Positions 1 to 5,456 of a stretch of 20,712 bases of DNA are shown here, one piece after another. Source of the DNA: a virus. Location: positions 1 to 20,712 of the IMG/VR virus record IMGVR_UViG_3300007345_003061. One strand, given 5' to 3'. Numbering within the stretch: position 1 is the first letter of the stretch; each line of letters opens with the position of its first letter. Below the pieces are notes generated by a model that was not told the origin of the DNA, ran no database searches, and worked only from the letters and a program-made list of their open reading frames with translations. Both the position numbers and the translations under genes were made by a program.

Positions 1-156
1 CAAATGCGTGAAGAAGTCTGGGTTGTTCGCGTTGTATCTGATGACCCCACATTCTCTGGCCTCAATCTAATTGAAGCTGAACTATTCAAACGTAACGAGA
101 AATGTGTCATGTCAACCACTCAAAAAATAGCAGCGAGGTTCAACTATGACAGCTGA
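1..156 (+). CDS. Small early phage protein, possibly cut by the left window edge
   Basis: An open frame runs from the window edge to TGA at 154-156. The first ATG is at position 4 and would give a 50-residue product starting MREEVWVVRVVSDDP. Because the frame is open at base 1, the true start may lie outside the window. I recognise no family. The frame overlaps the next gene by 11 bases, which is the packing seen throughout this early cluster and supports its being real. It was identified by direct translation and is too short for usual ORF cut-offs. Function unknown. Confidence 0.5.
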   Translation, partial: QMREEVWVVRVVSDDPTFSGLNLIEAELFKRNEKCVMSTTQKIAARFNYDS

Positions 157-364
157 TTATGTTTATCCAAGACTAGATGGTGGTACTACACTATGCTATG
201 GTGTCGTAGAAGAGGATAGTAATTTCTCTGTTGTATGTAGTGATGAAGATATGGATGGTATCTGGGCTGGTGATATTGACTTCGTACCAACAGACTGGAA
301 AAGTGTATGCCAATATCTTGAGCAATACTACTATGATCAAATAGAAGAACTGGAGTCATGCTAA
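146..364 (+). CDS. Small acidic early protein, unknown function
   Basis: A 72-residue ORF, strongly acidic (many D/E, with a DEDMDG stretch and a C-terminal EELESC) and rich in tyrosine (YYYDQ near the C-terminus). It overlaps the preceding gene by 11 bases, and its TAA shares the A of the next gene's ATG at 364, so translation is probably coupled. No domain, signal peptide or membrane segment is visible. Small acidic early proteins in lytic phages are often host-takeover or DNA-mimic factors, but nothing specific supports that here. Confidence 0.6.
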   Translation: MTADYVYPRLDGGTTLCYGVVEEDSNFSVVCSDEDMDGIWAGDIDFVPTDWKSVCQYLEQYYYDQIEELESC

Positions 365-567
365 TGTTTGACATAGGTAAATCATACAGCGTACTCGTAT
401 GGGATATGCCTGTCAGTGTATTTGACAACGAACTGGATGACTACATTCGTAATGAAGATGGCACAGTCAAGCTGTTCAACATACCTAACTATGACTACTC
501 ATACATCTGTGATGGAATAGATGTAAATGACCTGTATGAACGTGAAGAAGGAGATAGGTATGACTAA
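364..567 (+). CDS. Small acidic early protein, unknown function
   Basis: The start was chosen at ATG 364, in the stop/start overlap TAATG, because a GGAG at 352-355 sits 8 bases upstream. The earlier in-frame ATG at 358 would leave only 2 bases. The product has 67 residues and begins MFDIGKSYSVLVW. It is acidic and tyrosine-rich like the preceding ORF (YDYSY, DDYIRNEDG), so the two may be distant paralogues or simply share an early-gene composition. No recognised domain. Confidence 0.6.
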   Translation: MFDIGKSYSVLVWDMPVSVFDNELDDYIRNEDGTVKLFNIPNYDYSYICDGIDVNDLYEREEGDRYD

Positions 568-724
568 ACAAGACTTTGAGTTCTTTGCTAAGTTTGCTGT
601 GGATCACAACCTATCAGATACAGCTATAGGTCAACTACTAGAATTATTCATTGCTCGTAATGATAGATTCTCACAGAAAATGTGGTGGAAACGTTTCCAT
701 TACTTGGAGAAACAAAATGGGTAA
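560..724 (+). CDS. Small early protein, unknown function
   Basis: The start was set at ATG 560 (MTKQDFEFF), which follows a strong GAAGGAGATAGGT Shine-Dalgarno region; upstream in-frame starts at 527 lie inside the previous gene without such a signal. The product has 54 residues, is predicted mainly helical and ends in an aromatic/basic stretch (MWWKRFHYLEKQ). It overlaps the previous gene by 8 bases and the next by 8 bases. No family recognised. Confidence 0.6.
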   Translation: MTKQDFEFFAKFAVDHNLSDTAIGQLLELFIARNDRFSQKMWWKRFHYLEKQNG

Positions 725-944
725 ACTAAAAGAAATCCATATGAGCATTCAAGAAATGATAGATCAAGAAGTGTACAATGAATGGGTCATGGTCGAGGAC
801 TACATTGCAGAATCAAAAGAATATATAAAAGTGCATGTAAAAGACCTTGTAAACTTTCAACTACAAAACATTGGTCTTACGATGTCTCAAGATGAAATCC
901 AAGATATGGTAGAAGACGCAATCAATTCAATTTATGGAGCATAA
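717..944 (+). CDS. Small early protein, predicted helical, unknown function
   Basis: The start at ATG 717 (MGKLKEIHMS) is favoured by GGAG at 706-709, seven bases upstream. The longer frame from 651 would lie mostly inside the preceding gene. The product has 75 residues, is acidic and apparently all-helical (MSIQEMIDQEVYNEW, then DEIQDMVEDAINS). It overlaps its upstream neighbour by 8 bases and is followed one base after its TAA by the next ATG. Function unknown. Confidence 0.6.
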   Translation: MGKLKEIHMSIQEMIDQEVYNEWVMVEDYIAESKEYIKVHVKDLVNFQLQNIGLTMSQDEIQDMVEDAINSIYGA

Positions 945-945
945 C

Positions 946-1167
946 ATGAAACTACGATTTGATGTATACACTAATAATATCAAAGATGCAAAAACAGCAT
1001 TCAGTGATCTAACAATATACTGTAAAGACCTAACCCTAAGTAAAGGTAAACGTTACAATAGTGACACTGAATACTACAACGTATATGGTTGTATTGATAC
1101 AGCAGATATTGCAGTATTACATGACGCCTTTTCAGGATCATTTGTCGATGACTCTTGTGATCTGTAA
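946..1167 (+). CDS. Small early protein, unknown function
   Basis: The start at ATG 946 (MKLRFDVYTNN) has GGAG at 936-939, six bases upstream, and follows the previous stop by one base. The frame-extending ATG at 934 has no comparable signal. The 73-residue product ends in an acidic DDSCDL tail. Its stop TAA overlaps the next ATG by one base at 1167. A beta-rich start and a DVYTNN...DLTIYCKD pattern are visible, but no family is recognised. Confidence 0.6.
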   Translation: MKLRFDVYTNNIKDAKTAFSDLTIYCKDLTLSKGKRYNSDTEYYNVYGCIDTADIAVLHDAFSGSFVDDSCDL

Positions 1168-1331
1168 TGGTAGAAGCTAATATAGAAAACGTATACGCTG
1201 AAGCCGATGGTAAAATTGCCATTGACTTCGGTGGTGAAGAAGTGCTTCTCACACATGATGAAGCTATCGGACTATACATTGACCTAGGCTTCGTACTGCA
1301 AGACCTAGATGCAACATTTACAACTCAATAG
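1167..1331 (+). CDS. Small acidic early protein (54 aa), unknown function
   Basis: Found by direct translation of the gap between two clearer genes. ATG 1167 overlaps the preceding TAA (TAATG), and the frame runs to TAG at 1329-1331. The product, beginning MVEANIENVYAEADGK, is 54 residues, acidic, with a hydrophobic C-terminal half (IGLYIDLGFVLQDL). The stop/start overlap and fit into an otherwise empty interval argue that it is translated. No Shine-Dalgarno is obvious, so expression probably depends on coupling to the upstream gene. No family recognised. Confidence 0.55.
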   Translation: MVEANIENVYAEADGKIAIDFGGEEVLLTHDEAIGLYIDLGFVLQDLDATFTTQ

Positions 1332-1343
1332 AAAGTTATTATT

Positions 1344-1538
1344 ATGCAAAAAGCAATCACAGCTAAAATTATCGTAAACCCTATTGGTCGGCAGAACCTG
1401 CAGTTTCGCCGTACAACTAACCAATATGGCCCTAAAGGTTCTTTCTCAAGCAACCAAGGATACTTGTCTGTATCACGGTTAGCTGCAGGTAGCCCTAACG
1501 GTACTGGTGGTAACTTCTGTAGCCGCCCTAAAGTATAA
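1344..1538 (+). CDS. Small basic Gly/Ser/Asn-rich protein, last gene of the first early cluster
   Basis: A 64-residue ORF starting MQKAITAKIIVNP at ATG 1344, with only a weak AGAAAG upstream. Unlike the acidic early proteins before it, the product is basic and its C-terminal half is rich in Gly, Ser, Asn and Arg (GRQNLQFRRTTNQYGPKG, then SPNGTGGNF), suggesting a flexible nucleic-acid-binding or regulatory peptide. It is followed eight bases later by the stem of a strong terminator, so it closes this transcription unit. Function unknown. Confidence 0.55.
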   Translation: MQKAITAKIIVNPIGRQNLQFRRTTNQYGPKGSFSSNQGYLSVSRLAAGSPNGTGGNFCSRPKV

Positions 1539-1545
1539 CCAAAAA

Positions 1546-1590
1546 TCCCTAGGTACACTTTGTGTGTACTTAGGGACTCTTTTATTTTAT
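1546..1590. terminator. Bidirectional intrinsic terminator between converging units
   Basis: A 13-bp stem (1546-1558 with 1564-1576, one G:T pair) closes a 5-base TTTGT loop. On the + strand it is followed by a T-rich run (CTCTTTTATTTTATTTT); on the minus strand the five As at 1541-1545 give TTTTT after the stem. It lies between the + strand small-gene cluster ending at 1538 and the minus-strand gene ending at 1646, and can stop transcription from both sides. Confidence 0.85.
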
Positions 1591-1594
1591 TTTA

Positions 1595-1646
1595 GGTAAC
1601 CGACAAAACGCATATGCATCTTTTTTGGGTAACCGACAAAATGCAT
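1595..1646. repeat. Two-copy 19-bp direct repeat, period 33 bp
   Basis: GGTAACCGACAAAACGCAT at 1595-1613 recurs at 1628-1646 with one mismatch (C to T). The copies start 33 bp apart, about three helical turns, and are separated by a stretch with GCATATGC and TTTTTT. The second copy reaches the stop codon of the minus-strand gene. I see no other full copy in the window. It could be a protein-binding site, a phage promoter pair or packaging-related; the sequence alone does not decide. Confidence 0.6.
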
Positions 1647-2050
1647 CAGTGCCGTGGTTGCGCCTGATCCGATGCAGCTTGATCTAATAGCTCTTGCAGT
1701 TCCTCATCAGATAAATCTTCAGCCTGTATTTCTACATTGGTCTGATCAATACGTGCAAGCTTAGGTGCTTCAAACTCTGCAAGAGTCTTTGCAATCTCTA
1801 ATGCTGTATCAAGATCATCTTTTGCTACTGCTTTAATCATCATAACTTTAAGAACATCTATAGATGTCATATCTGTTGAATCAAGAACATCTGTTTTATA
1901 CAGCTTCCATTCAGCCATAGACATCTTAGCAGCTTCACGAGCCTCTTTGTTAGCCTTACGTGTTGCTACACCTTTCTTTTGGGCTTCTCTAGCAGACTCA
2001 GTAGTCCACCCATCAGCAAGGTTTTTCAAACTCTTTTTATTAAAAGGCAT
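1646..2050 (-). CDS. Putative terminase small subunit (DNA packaging)
   Basis: A 134-residue product when started at ATG 2050 (MPFNKKSL), which has GGAG five to ten bases upstream; an in-frame ATG at 2062 would add four residues but uses that Shine-Dalgarno as coding sequence. The N-terminal half is very basic (EAQKKGVATRKANKEAREAAK), consistent with DNA binding. The C-terminal half carries a run of features common in phage TerS proteins: a helical IDVLKVMMIKAVAKDDL, then ALEIAKTLAEFEAPKLARID and an acidic LSDEELQELLDQ end that normally contacts the large subunit. It is a single minus-strand gene isolated among + strand genes. The call rests on remembered family character, not a search; a transcription regulator is the main alternative. 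Confidence 0.55.
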   Translation of the reverse strand: MPFNKKSLKNLADGWTTESAREAQKKGVATRKANKEAREAAKMSMAEWKLYKTDVLDSTDMTSIDVLKVMMIKAVAKDDLDTALEIAKTLAEFEAPKLARIDQTNVEIQAEDLSDEELQELLDQAASDQAQPRH

Positions 2051-2068
2051 TGTCTTCTCCATAAATTC

Positions 2069-2090
2069 TATATACCCCTTATAGGTATAT
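2069..2090 (-). promoter_or_regulatory. Minus-strand arm of a divergent promoter/operator
   Basis: Read on the minus strand, CTATAAGGGGTATATA lies about 20 bases before the start of the putative terminase gene. The same 16 bases occur in the opposite orientation at 2134-2149. The CTATAAGGG core resembles the initiation end of T7-family promoters (CTATAGGG), so this may be a promoter for the phage's own RNA polymerase; bases further upstream are poorly conserved between the arms, which also fits a dyad operator. Confidence 0.45.
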
Positions 2091-2099
2091 CTTTTATGC

Positions 2100-2114
2100 C
2101 GAGGACAAGCCTCG
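2100..2114. promoter_or_regulatory. GC-rich hairpin at the centre of the divergent region
   Basis: CGAGG (2100-2104) and CCTCG (2110-2114) form a perfect 5-bp stem with an ACAAG loop, conspicuous in a very AT-rich intergenic stretch and roughly midway between the two inverted-repeat arms. N4 virion RNA polymerase uses small single-strand hairpins as promoters, so the site is a candidate of that kind, but the N4 loop is 3 bases and this one is 5. Confidence 0.3.
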
Positions 2115-2120
2115 TCATCA

Positions 2121-2149
2121 ATAAGGTATAATTCTATAAGGGGTATATA
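2121..2149 (+). promoter_or_regulatory. Plus-strand arm of a divergent promoter/operator upstream of the MazG-like gene
   Basis: CTATAAGGGGTATATA at 2134-2149 is the exact reverse complement of 2069-2084. If transcription starts at the G run (about 2140), the leader before ATG 2158 would be only about 18 bases. The element also holds a perfect TATAAT at 2127-2132, usable as a host sigma-70 -10 box, although I see no good -35. Either way this is the likely start of the replication operon. Confidence 0.5.
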
Positions 2150-2157
2150 TAATTACT

Positions 2158-2493
2158 ATGAATTTCAATGATTACCAAACAAAAGCTATTACTACAGCTG
2201 TCTATCCAAAACATCAAGCACTTCCGTACTTGGCATTAGGTTTGTCAGGAGAGGCTGCAGAAGTCGCAAACAAAGTGAAGAAAATTCTTCGTGGAGATTA
2301 CGACAATGACCCAACAAAAGCAGAAGAAGCCCTGGTCTCTATTAGTAAAGAACTTGGTGATACTCTTTGGTATCTCGCTGTTCTTGCCTCAGAGCTTGAC
2401 ACTGACCTTTCTACTATTGCTGCTGCTAATCTGGATAAACTAGCTTCACGTAAACAAGAAGGAACACTGAAAGGATCAGGAGATGAACGTTAA
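2158..2493 (+). CDS. MazG-like nucleotide pyrophosphohydrolase
   Basis: The 111-residue product matches the single-domain MazG/dUTPase-like all-alpha NTP pyrophosphohydrolase pattern. GLSGEAAEVANKVKK (about residues 28-42) supplies the EAAE metal-binding helix and KELGDTLWYLAVLA (about 62-76) the second conserved acidic helix; the length suits the family. Members hydrolyse nucleoside triphosphates to monophosphates, and phage versions are proposed to tune nucleotide pools or alarmone levels. It is the first gene of the replication cluster, directly downstream of the inverted-repeat promoter region, and overlaps the next gene by 11 bases. No clear Shine-Dalgarno is close to ATG 2158, so a short-leader mRNA is possible. 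Confidence 0.8.
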   Translation: MNFNDYQTKAITTAVYPKHQALPYLALGLSGEAAEVANKVKKILRGDYDNDPTKAEEALVSISKELGDTLWYLAVLASELDTDLSTIAAANLDKLASRKQEGTLKGSGDER

Positions 2494-2746
2494 CCATGAA
2501 CCACATGAAGCATTTATGAAAAGGATGAGTAAAGAAATGGATGCTAAATCAAGACAAGTAGACGGTGACCACTATCAACTACCAATACAACCAATAGATT
2601 TCATTGTTAAAAACAATATACCATTCAGAGAAGCAAACGTTATCAAGTATATCGTTAGGCATCAGAATAAAAACGGTAAGAAAGATATTGAGAAAGCTAT
2701 GCATTATTTACAAATGATACTGGAGGATTATGATGTTACTACATGA
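2483..2746 (+). CDS. DUF3310 family protein
   Basis: The 87-residue product has the hallmark of DUF3310 (SaV-like) phage proteins: QVDGDHYQLPIQPIDFI near residues 25-41, followed by FREANVIKYIVRHQNKNGKKDIEKAMHYL, ending near residue 80. Such proteins are common in phage replication clusters and are often labelled nucleotide-kinase-like, but their biochemical role is not settled. ATG 2483 has AAGGA seven bases upstream, inside the end of the MazG-like gene; later in-frame ATGs at 2516 and 2525 would also leave the conserved domain intact. Overlaps both neighbours. Confidence 0.75.
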   Translation: MNVNHEPHEAFMKRMSKEMDAKSRQVDGDHYQLPIQPIDFIVKNNIPFREANVIKYIVRHQNKNGKKDIEKAMHYLQMILEDYDVTT

Positions 2747-2942
2747 GTTTTACAGTGACGATGATTGTTCACGTGGTGATTCAAGTTATCGTAAAGCATT
2801 AGTATTCAAGGAACCCGATGGTTCATATACTGTCACAATGGTACAAGACGCAGCGATCATTGAAGAACGTAACATCAAAGGACACTCAGAGCAATACGCA
2901 GAAGACTGTGCAGAAAACTGGGTACTTGGTGTTATAAAATGA
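2733..2942 (+). CDS. Small hypothetical protein
   Basis: The start was set at ATG 2733 rather than the adjacent ATG 2730, because GGAGG at 2722-2726 then has 6 bases spacing instead of 3. The 69-residue product begins MLLHEFYSDDDCSRGDS and is predicted beta-rich in the middle (KALVFKEPDGSYTVTMVQ), ending in a helix. It overlaps the preceding gene by 14 bases and the next by 4 (ATGA). No family recognised. Confidence 0.6.
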   Translation: MLLHEFYSDDDCSRGDSSYRKALVFKEPDGSYTVTMVQDAAIIEERNIKGHSEQYAEDCAENWVLGVIK

Positions 2943-3097
2943 AACAAGACAGAAACAAATTAGATCACATAACAGATAAACCATTTAAAAAAGTAACATG
3001 TATAATGTGTAACAAAACCTTTTCCACTATGGCTATTGATAACCGATCTAAAATCTGTCCCAAATGCGACATAGAGAAAGTAGAAAACAGTGAATGA
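2939..3097 (+). CDS. 52-residue zinc-ribbon protein
   Basis: Found by translating the gap before the HNH gene. ATG 2939 overlaps the preceding TGA (ATGA), and the frame ends at TGA 3095-3097. The product has two CxxC pairs, CIMC at residues 21-24 and CPKC at 40-43, the classic small zinc-ribbon layout, with a basic N-terminus (MKQDRNKLD). Such mini zinc fingers in phages often bind nucleic acid or a protein partner. It overlaps the next gene's GTG start by 8 bases. Reality is supported by the cysteine pattern and tight packing; function is inferred only at fold level. Confidence 0.65.
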   Translation: MKQDRNKLDHITDKPFKKVTCIMCNKTFSTMAIDNRSKICPKCDIEKVENSE

Positions 3098-3392
3098 AGA
3101 CGTAAGTAAAACAGTACTAAAAATCAGAAGACGTAGAGAAATACTAGACCGTTACAAAATAAGTAAAGGTTGCATTGACTGTGGTTACAACAATAACCCC
3201 TATGCTCTTCAATGGGATCACAGAGATCCATCAGATAAAATATTCACACCTCATCGAATGGCTTCTTACAGTATTAAGAACATCATCCTTGAGGCCCGTA
3301 AGTGCGACATCCGTTGCGCTAACTGTCACACAATCAGGTCAGTGAAAGAAAAACACTACCTAGAAAGAAAAGTTTATGAAACTAGTATATGA
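3090..3392 (+). CDS. HNH endonuclease
   Basis: A 100-residue product with a GTG start at 3090 overlapping the zinc-ribbon gene. It shows a compact HNH layout: CIDC at residues 28-31, the catalytic-type DH at 43-44 in ALQWDHRDP, and CANCH at 76-80, so two CxxC pairs form the structural zinc site. The basic N-terminus (KIRRRR) fits DNA binding. Small HNH proteins in phages are either free-standing homing endonucleases or packaging/replication nucleases. Its position, overlapping the DNA polymerase gene by 17 bases, is typical of the mobile free-standing type, but no sign of recent insertion is visible. Confidence 0.8.
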   Translation: MNEDVSKTVLKIRRRREILDRYKISKGCIDCGYNNNPYALQWDHRDPSDKIFTPHRMASYSIKNIILEARKCDIRCANCHTIRSVKEKHYLERKVYETSI

Positions 3393-5202
3393 TATTGAAA
3401 CAGACGGTATTGATGCAACAAAAGTATGGTGTCTTGTAGCTTACAACTTAGACTCAGGTACAACATACAAATTCAGTGATTACGATGACTCTCTTCCAGG
3501 AATGGATGATGGTTGTGCTGTATTAAACAATGCAGAAGTCCTCATTGGTCATAACATTATTGGCTTTGATAATTTAATTATGGAAAAGCTATACGGTTTG
3601 AAACTAAATGACAAGAAAGTGTACGACACTTGGGTCATGTCTCAAGTATTACAGTACAAGAGGCAACACAAGCATGGACTAGCAGGTTGGGGAGAACATC
3701 TTAACAACTCAAAGATCTCTTTTGATGACTGGGATAAGTACTCTAAAGAAATGCTACGGTACTGTGTACAGGACGTAATGTTAAACGTAGATGTATTCAA
3801 CACCCTAATGGCAGAGTACAAACGTATTGCTGCTAAACGTCCTACAATCAAAGAAGGTTTGCTTATTGAGCATGATACAGCTAAATTCAATGCCCGTGTC
3901 AAGACCCGTGGTTGGAACTTTGACAAGACAAAAGCTAAGAAGAACCTTAAGCTTATGGAAACACGTATGTCTGAGATTGAAAAGATAATACATCCACAAT
4001 TGGGTACCCATAAAGTATTCATTGATAAGATCAAAAAGTTTCCTAAGTACAAAAAGAATGGTGACTACACCACAGTAAGTGCACGTTTGTTATCTGACTA
4101 CTACGGTAAAGAGATTAAACAAACAGACATCCATGTACACCCAGCAGGAGAACCATTCCAACGTTTTACTGTAGAACAAATAACACTTGGCTCTATGGAA
4201 CTTGTTAAGGAATGGTTGTTGACTATCGGATGGAAACCTGACGAATACAATCGTAAAAAAGTTGGTCGTGAATGGGTAACCGTAGGTCCTAAGATTACTG
4301 ATACATCTTTAAGTAAACTAGGTGATATCGGTAAGATGATCAGTGAGTACTACACCTTACGTAATCGTAGTTCTGTAATCAAAGGCTGGCTTGAGGTTCT
4401 TCATGATGGACGTATCCACGGTAACATGTGGACTATCGGTACTCAAACATTCCGTTGTCGTCACGAGGTCATCGTGAATCTTCCAGGTGTTAATGCACCC
4501 TGGGGTAAAGAGTTACGTGAACTATTCATTCCTGATGATAACTGGAAAGTTGTTGGTGCAGATAGCTCCGGTAACCAATTACGTGGCCTATGTCATTACG
4601 TAGGTAACGAAGACTTTACCAATGAGGTTATCTATGGTGACCAACATCAACGTAATGCAGATGCCCTAGGTTGTGATAGACCTACAGCAAAGAACTATCT
4701 TTATGCTTATCTCTTTGGTGCTGGTGATGCTAAGCTGGGTTCTATCCTTACAGGTAAACCTAATGCTAACGCTGGTAAGAAGTCACGTGAAGACTTTGCT
4801 AAAGGTATCAAAGGTTTGCAAGAACTACGTGATAAACTAGGTGAAGTCTGGCGCAGCACACAGTATGCTTCAGGTGAGGGTTGGTTCCCTGGTCTTGATG
4901 GTAGACCTGTGTTTGTATCTGGAGAATATCAAGCTCTTAACTACTTACTGCAAACTGCAGAGGGTATCACTTGTAAGTCTGCTTTGTCATACTCCATGAA
5001 TAAGATTGATGAAGAAGGACTACGTGCAGAACCACGCTTGTTCTATCACGATGAGATTGCTTACGTTGCACATCCAGATGATGCTGATCGTGTAGGTGAA
5101 ATCTTACAAGAGTCATTCAAGAAAGGGCCAGAGATGTTTGGTGTTACTTGTATGGAAGGTGGTGATTATGTTATCGGAAACAGTTATGCAGACGTACATT
5201 AA
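3376..5202 (+). CDS. T7-type family A DNA polymerase with 3'-5' exonuclease domain
   Basis: A 608-residue replicative polymerase. The proofreading exonuclease shows motif I YDIETDG (D6, E8), motif II GHNIIGFDN (D65) and motif III YCVQD (Y129, D133). In the polymerase domain, motif A is GADSSGNQLRGL with D396, motif B is RPTAKNYLYAYLFGAGD with K439 and tyrosine at the nucleotide-selectivity position (Y443), and motif C is YHDEIAYV with H558-D559. All catalytic residues are present. It is about 100 residues shorter than T7 gp5 (704). It copies the phage genome with the primase-helicase and exonuclease encoded downstream. The start ATG 3376 has only a weak AGAAAG upstream, and translation is probably coupled to the HNH gene. 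Confidence 0.97.
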   Translation: MKLVYDIETDGIDATKVWCLVAYNLDSGTTYKFSDYDDSLPGMDDGCAVLNNAEVLIGHNIIGFDNLIMEKLYGLKLNDKKVYDTWVMSQVLQYKRQHKHGLAGWGEHLNNSKISFDDWDKYSKEMLRYCVQDVMLNVDVFNTLMAEYKRIAAKRPTIKEGLLIEHDTAKFNARVKTRGWNFDKTKAKKNLKLMETRMSEIEKIIHPQLGTHKVFIDKIKKFPKYKKNGDYTTVSARLLSDYYGKEIKQTDIHVHPAGEPFQRFTVEQITLGSMELVKEWLLTIGWKPDEYNRKKVGREWVTVGPKITDTSLSKLGDIGKMISEYYTLRNRSSVIKGWLEVLHDGRIHGNMWTIGTQTFRCRHEVIVNLPGVNAPWGKELRELFIPDDNWKVVGADSSGNQLRGLCHYVGNEDFTNEVIYGDQHQRNADALGCDRPTAKNYLYAYLFGAGDAKLGSILTGKPNANAGKKSREDFAKGIKGLQELRDKLGEVWRSTQYASGEGWFPGLDGRPVFVSGEYQALNYLLQTAEGITCKSALSYSMNKIDEEGLRAEPRLFYHDEIAYVAHPDDADRVGEILQESFKKGPEMFGVTCMEGGDYVIGNSYADVH

Positions 5203-5446
5203 TAATATAAAAGAGAGGCCTTATGAAAACTCAATTGAGTACCCAGGATACCTTGTATCTTACCACCCCAAGCCTAAAGAACTTATGCCCAGAGAGTGGT
5301 TCAATATACTATCTCGCTGGTATACTTCACAAGGCCACATCGTCCTCCATAAACTCGCAGCAGTTGAATACGAAAGAGATAAATGGAATCCCTACCCATT
5401 AGAAAACAAAGTAAAACACTGGGGTATAGAAATAATTTATAGATAA
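5168..5446 (+). CDS. Small hypothetical protein between polymerase and exonuclease
   Basis: The frame is open from 5096, but that part lies inside the polymerase gene. ATG 5168 (MLSETVMQTY) has GGAAGG about 8 bases upstream and gives 92 residues; ATG 5186 gives 86 and also has a weak GGA. The distinctive part is YPGYLVSYHPKPKELMPREWFN, followed by an aromatic, mixed-charge helix and a WGIEIIYR end. No family recognised. It overlaps the polymerase by 35 bases and ends ten bases before the exonuclease start, so it belongs to the replication operon. Confidence 0.6.
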   Translation: MLSETVMQTYINNIKERPYENSIEYPGYLVSYHPKPKELMPREWFNILSRWYTSQGHIVLHKLAAVEYERDKWNPYPLENKVKHWGIEIIYR

Positions 5447-5456
5447 AGGAAACAAA

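Noticed and set aside
3642-4052. 136-codon minus-strand ORF opposite the DNA polymerase
   Set aside because: Antisense to the exonuclease domain of an unmistakable polymerase gene; composition and lack of start signals indicate a shadow.
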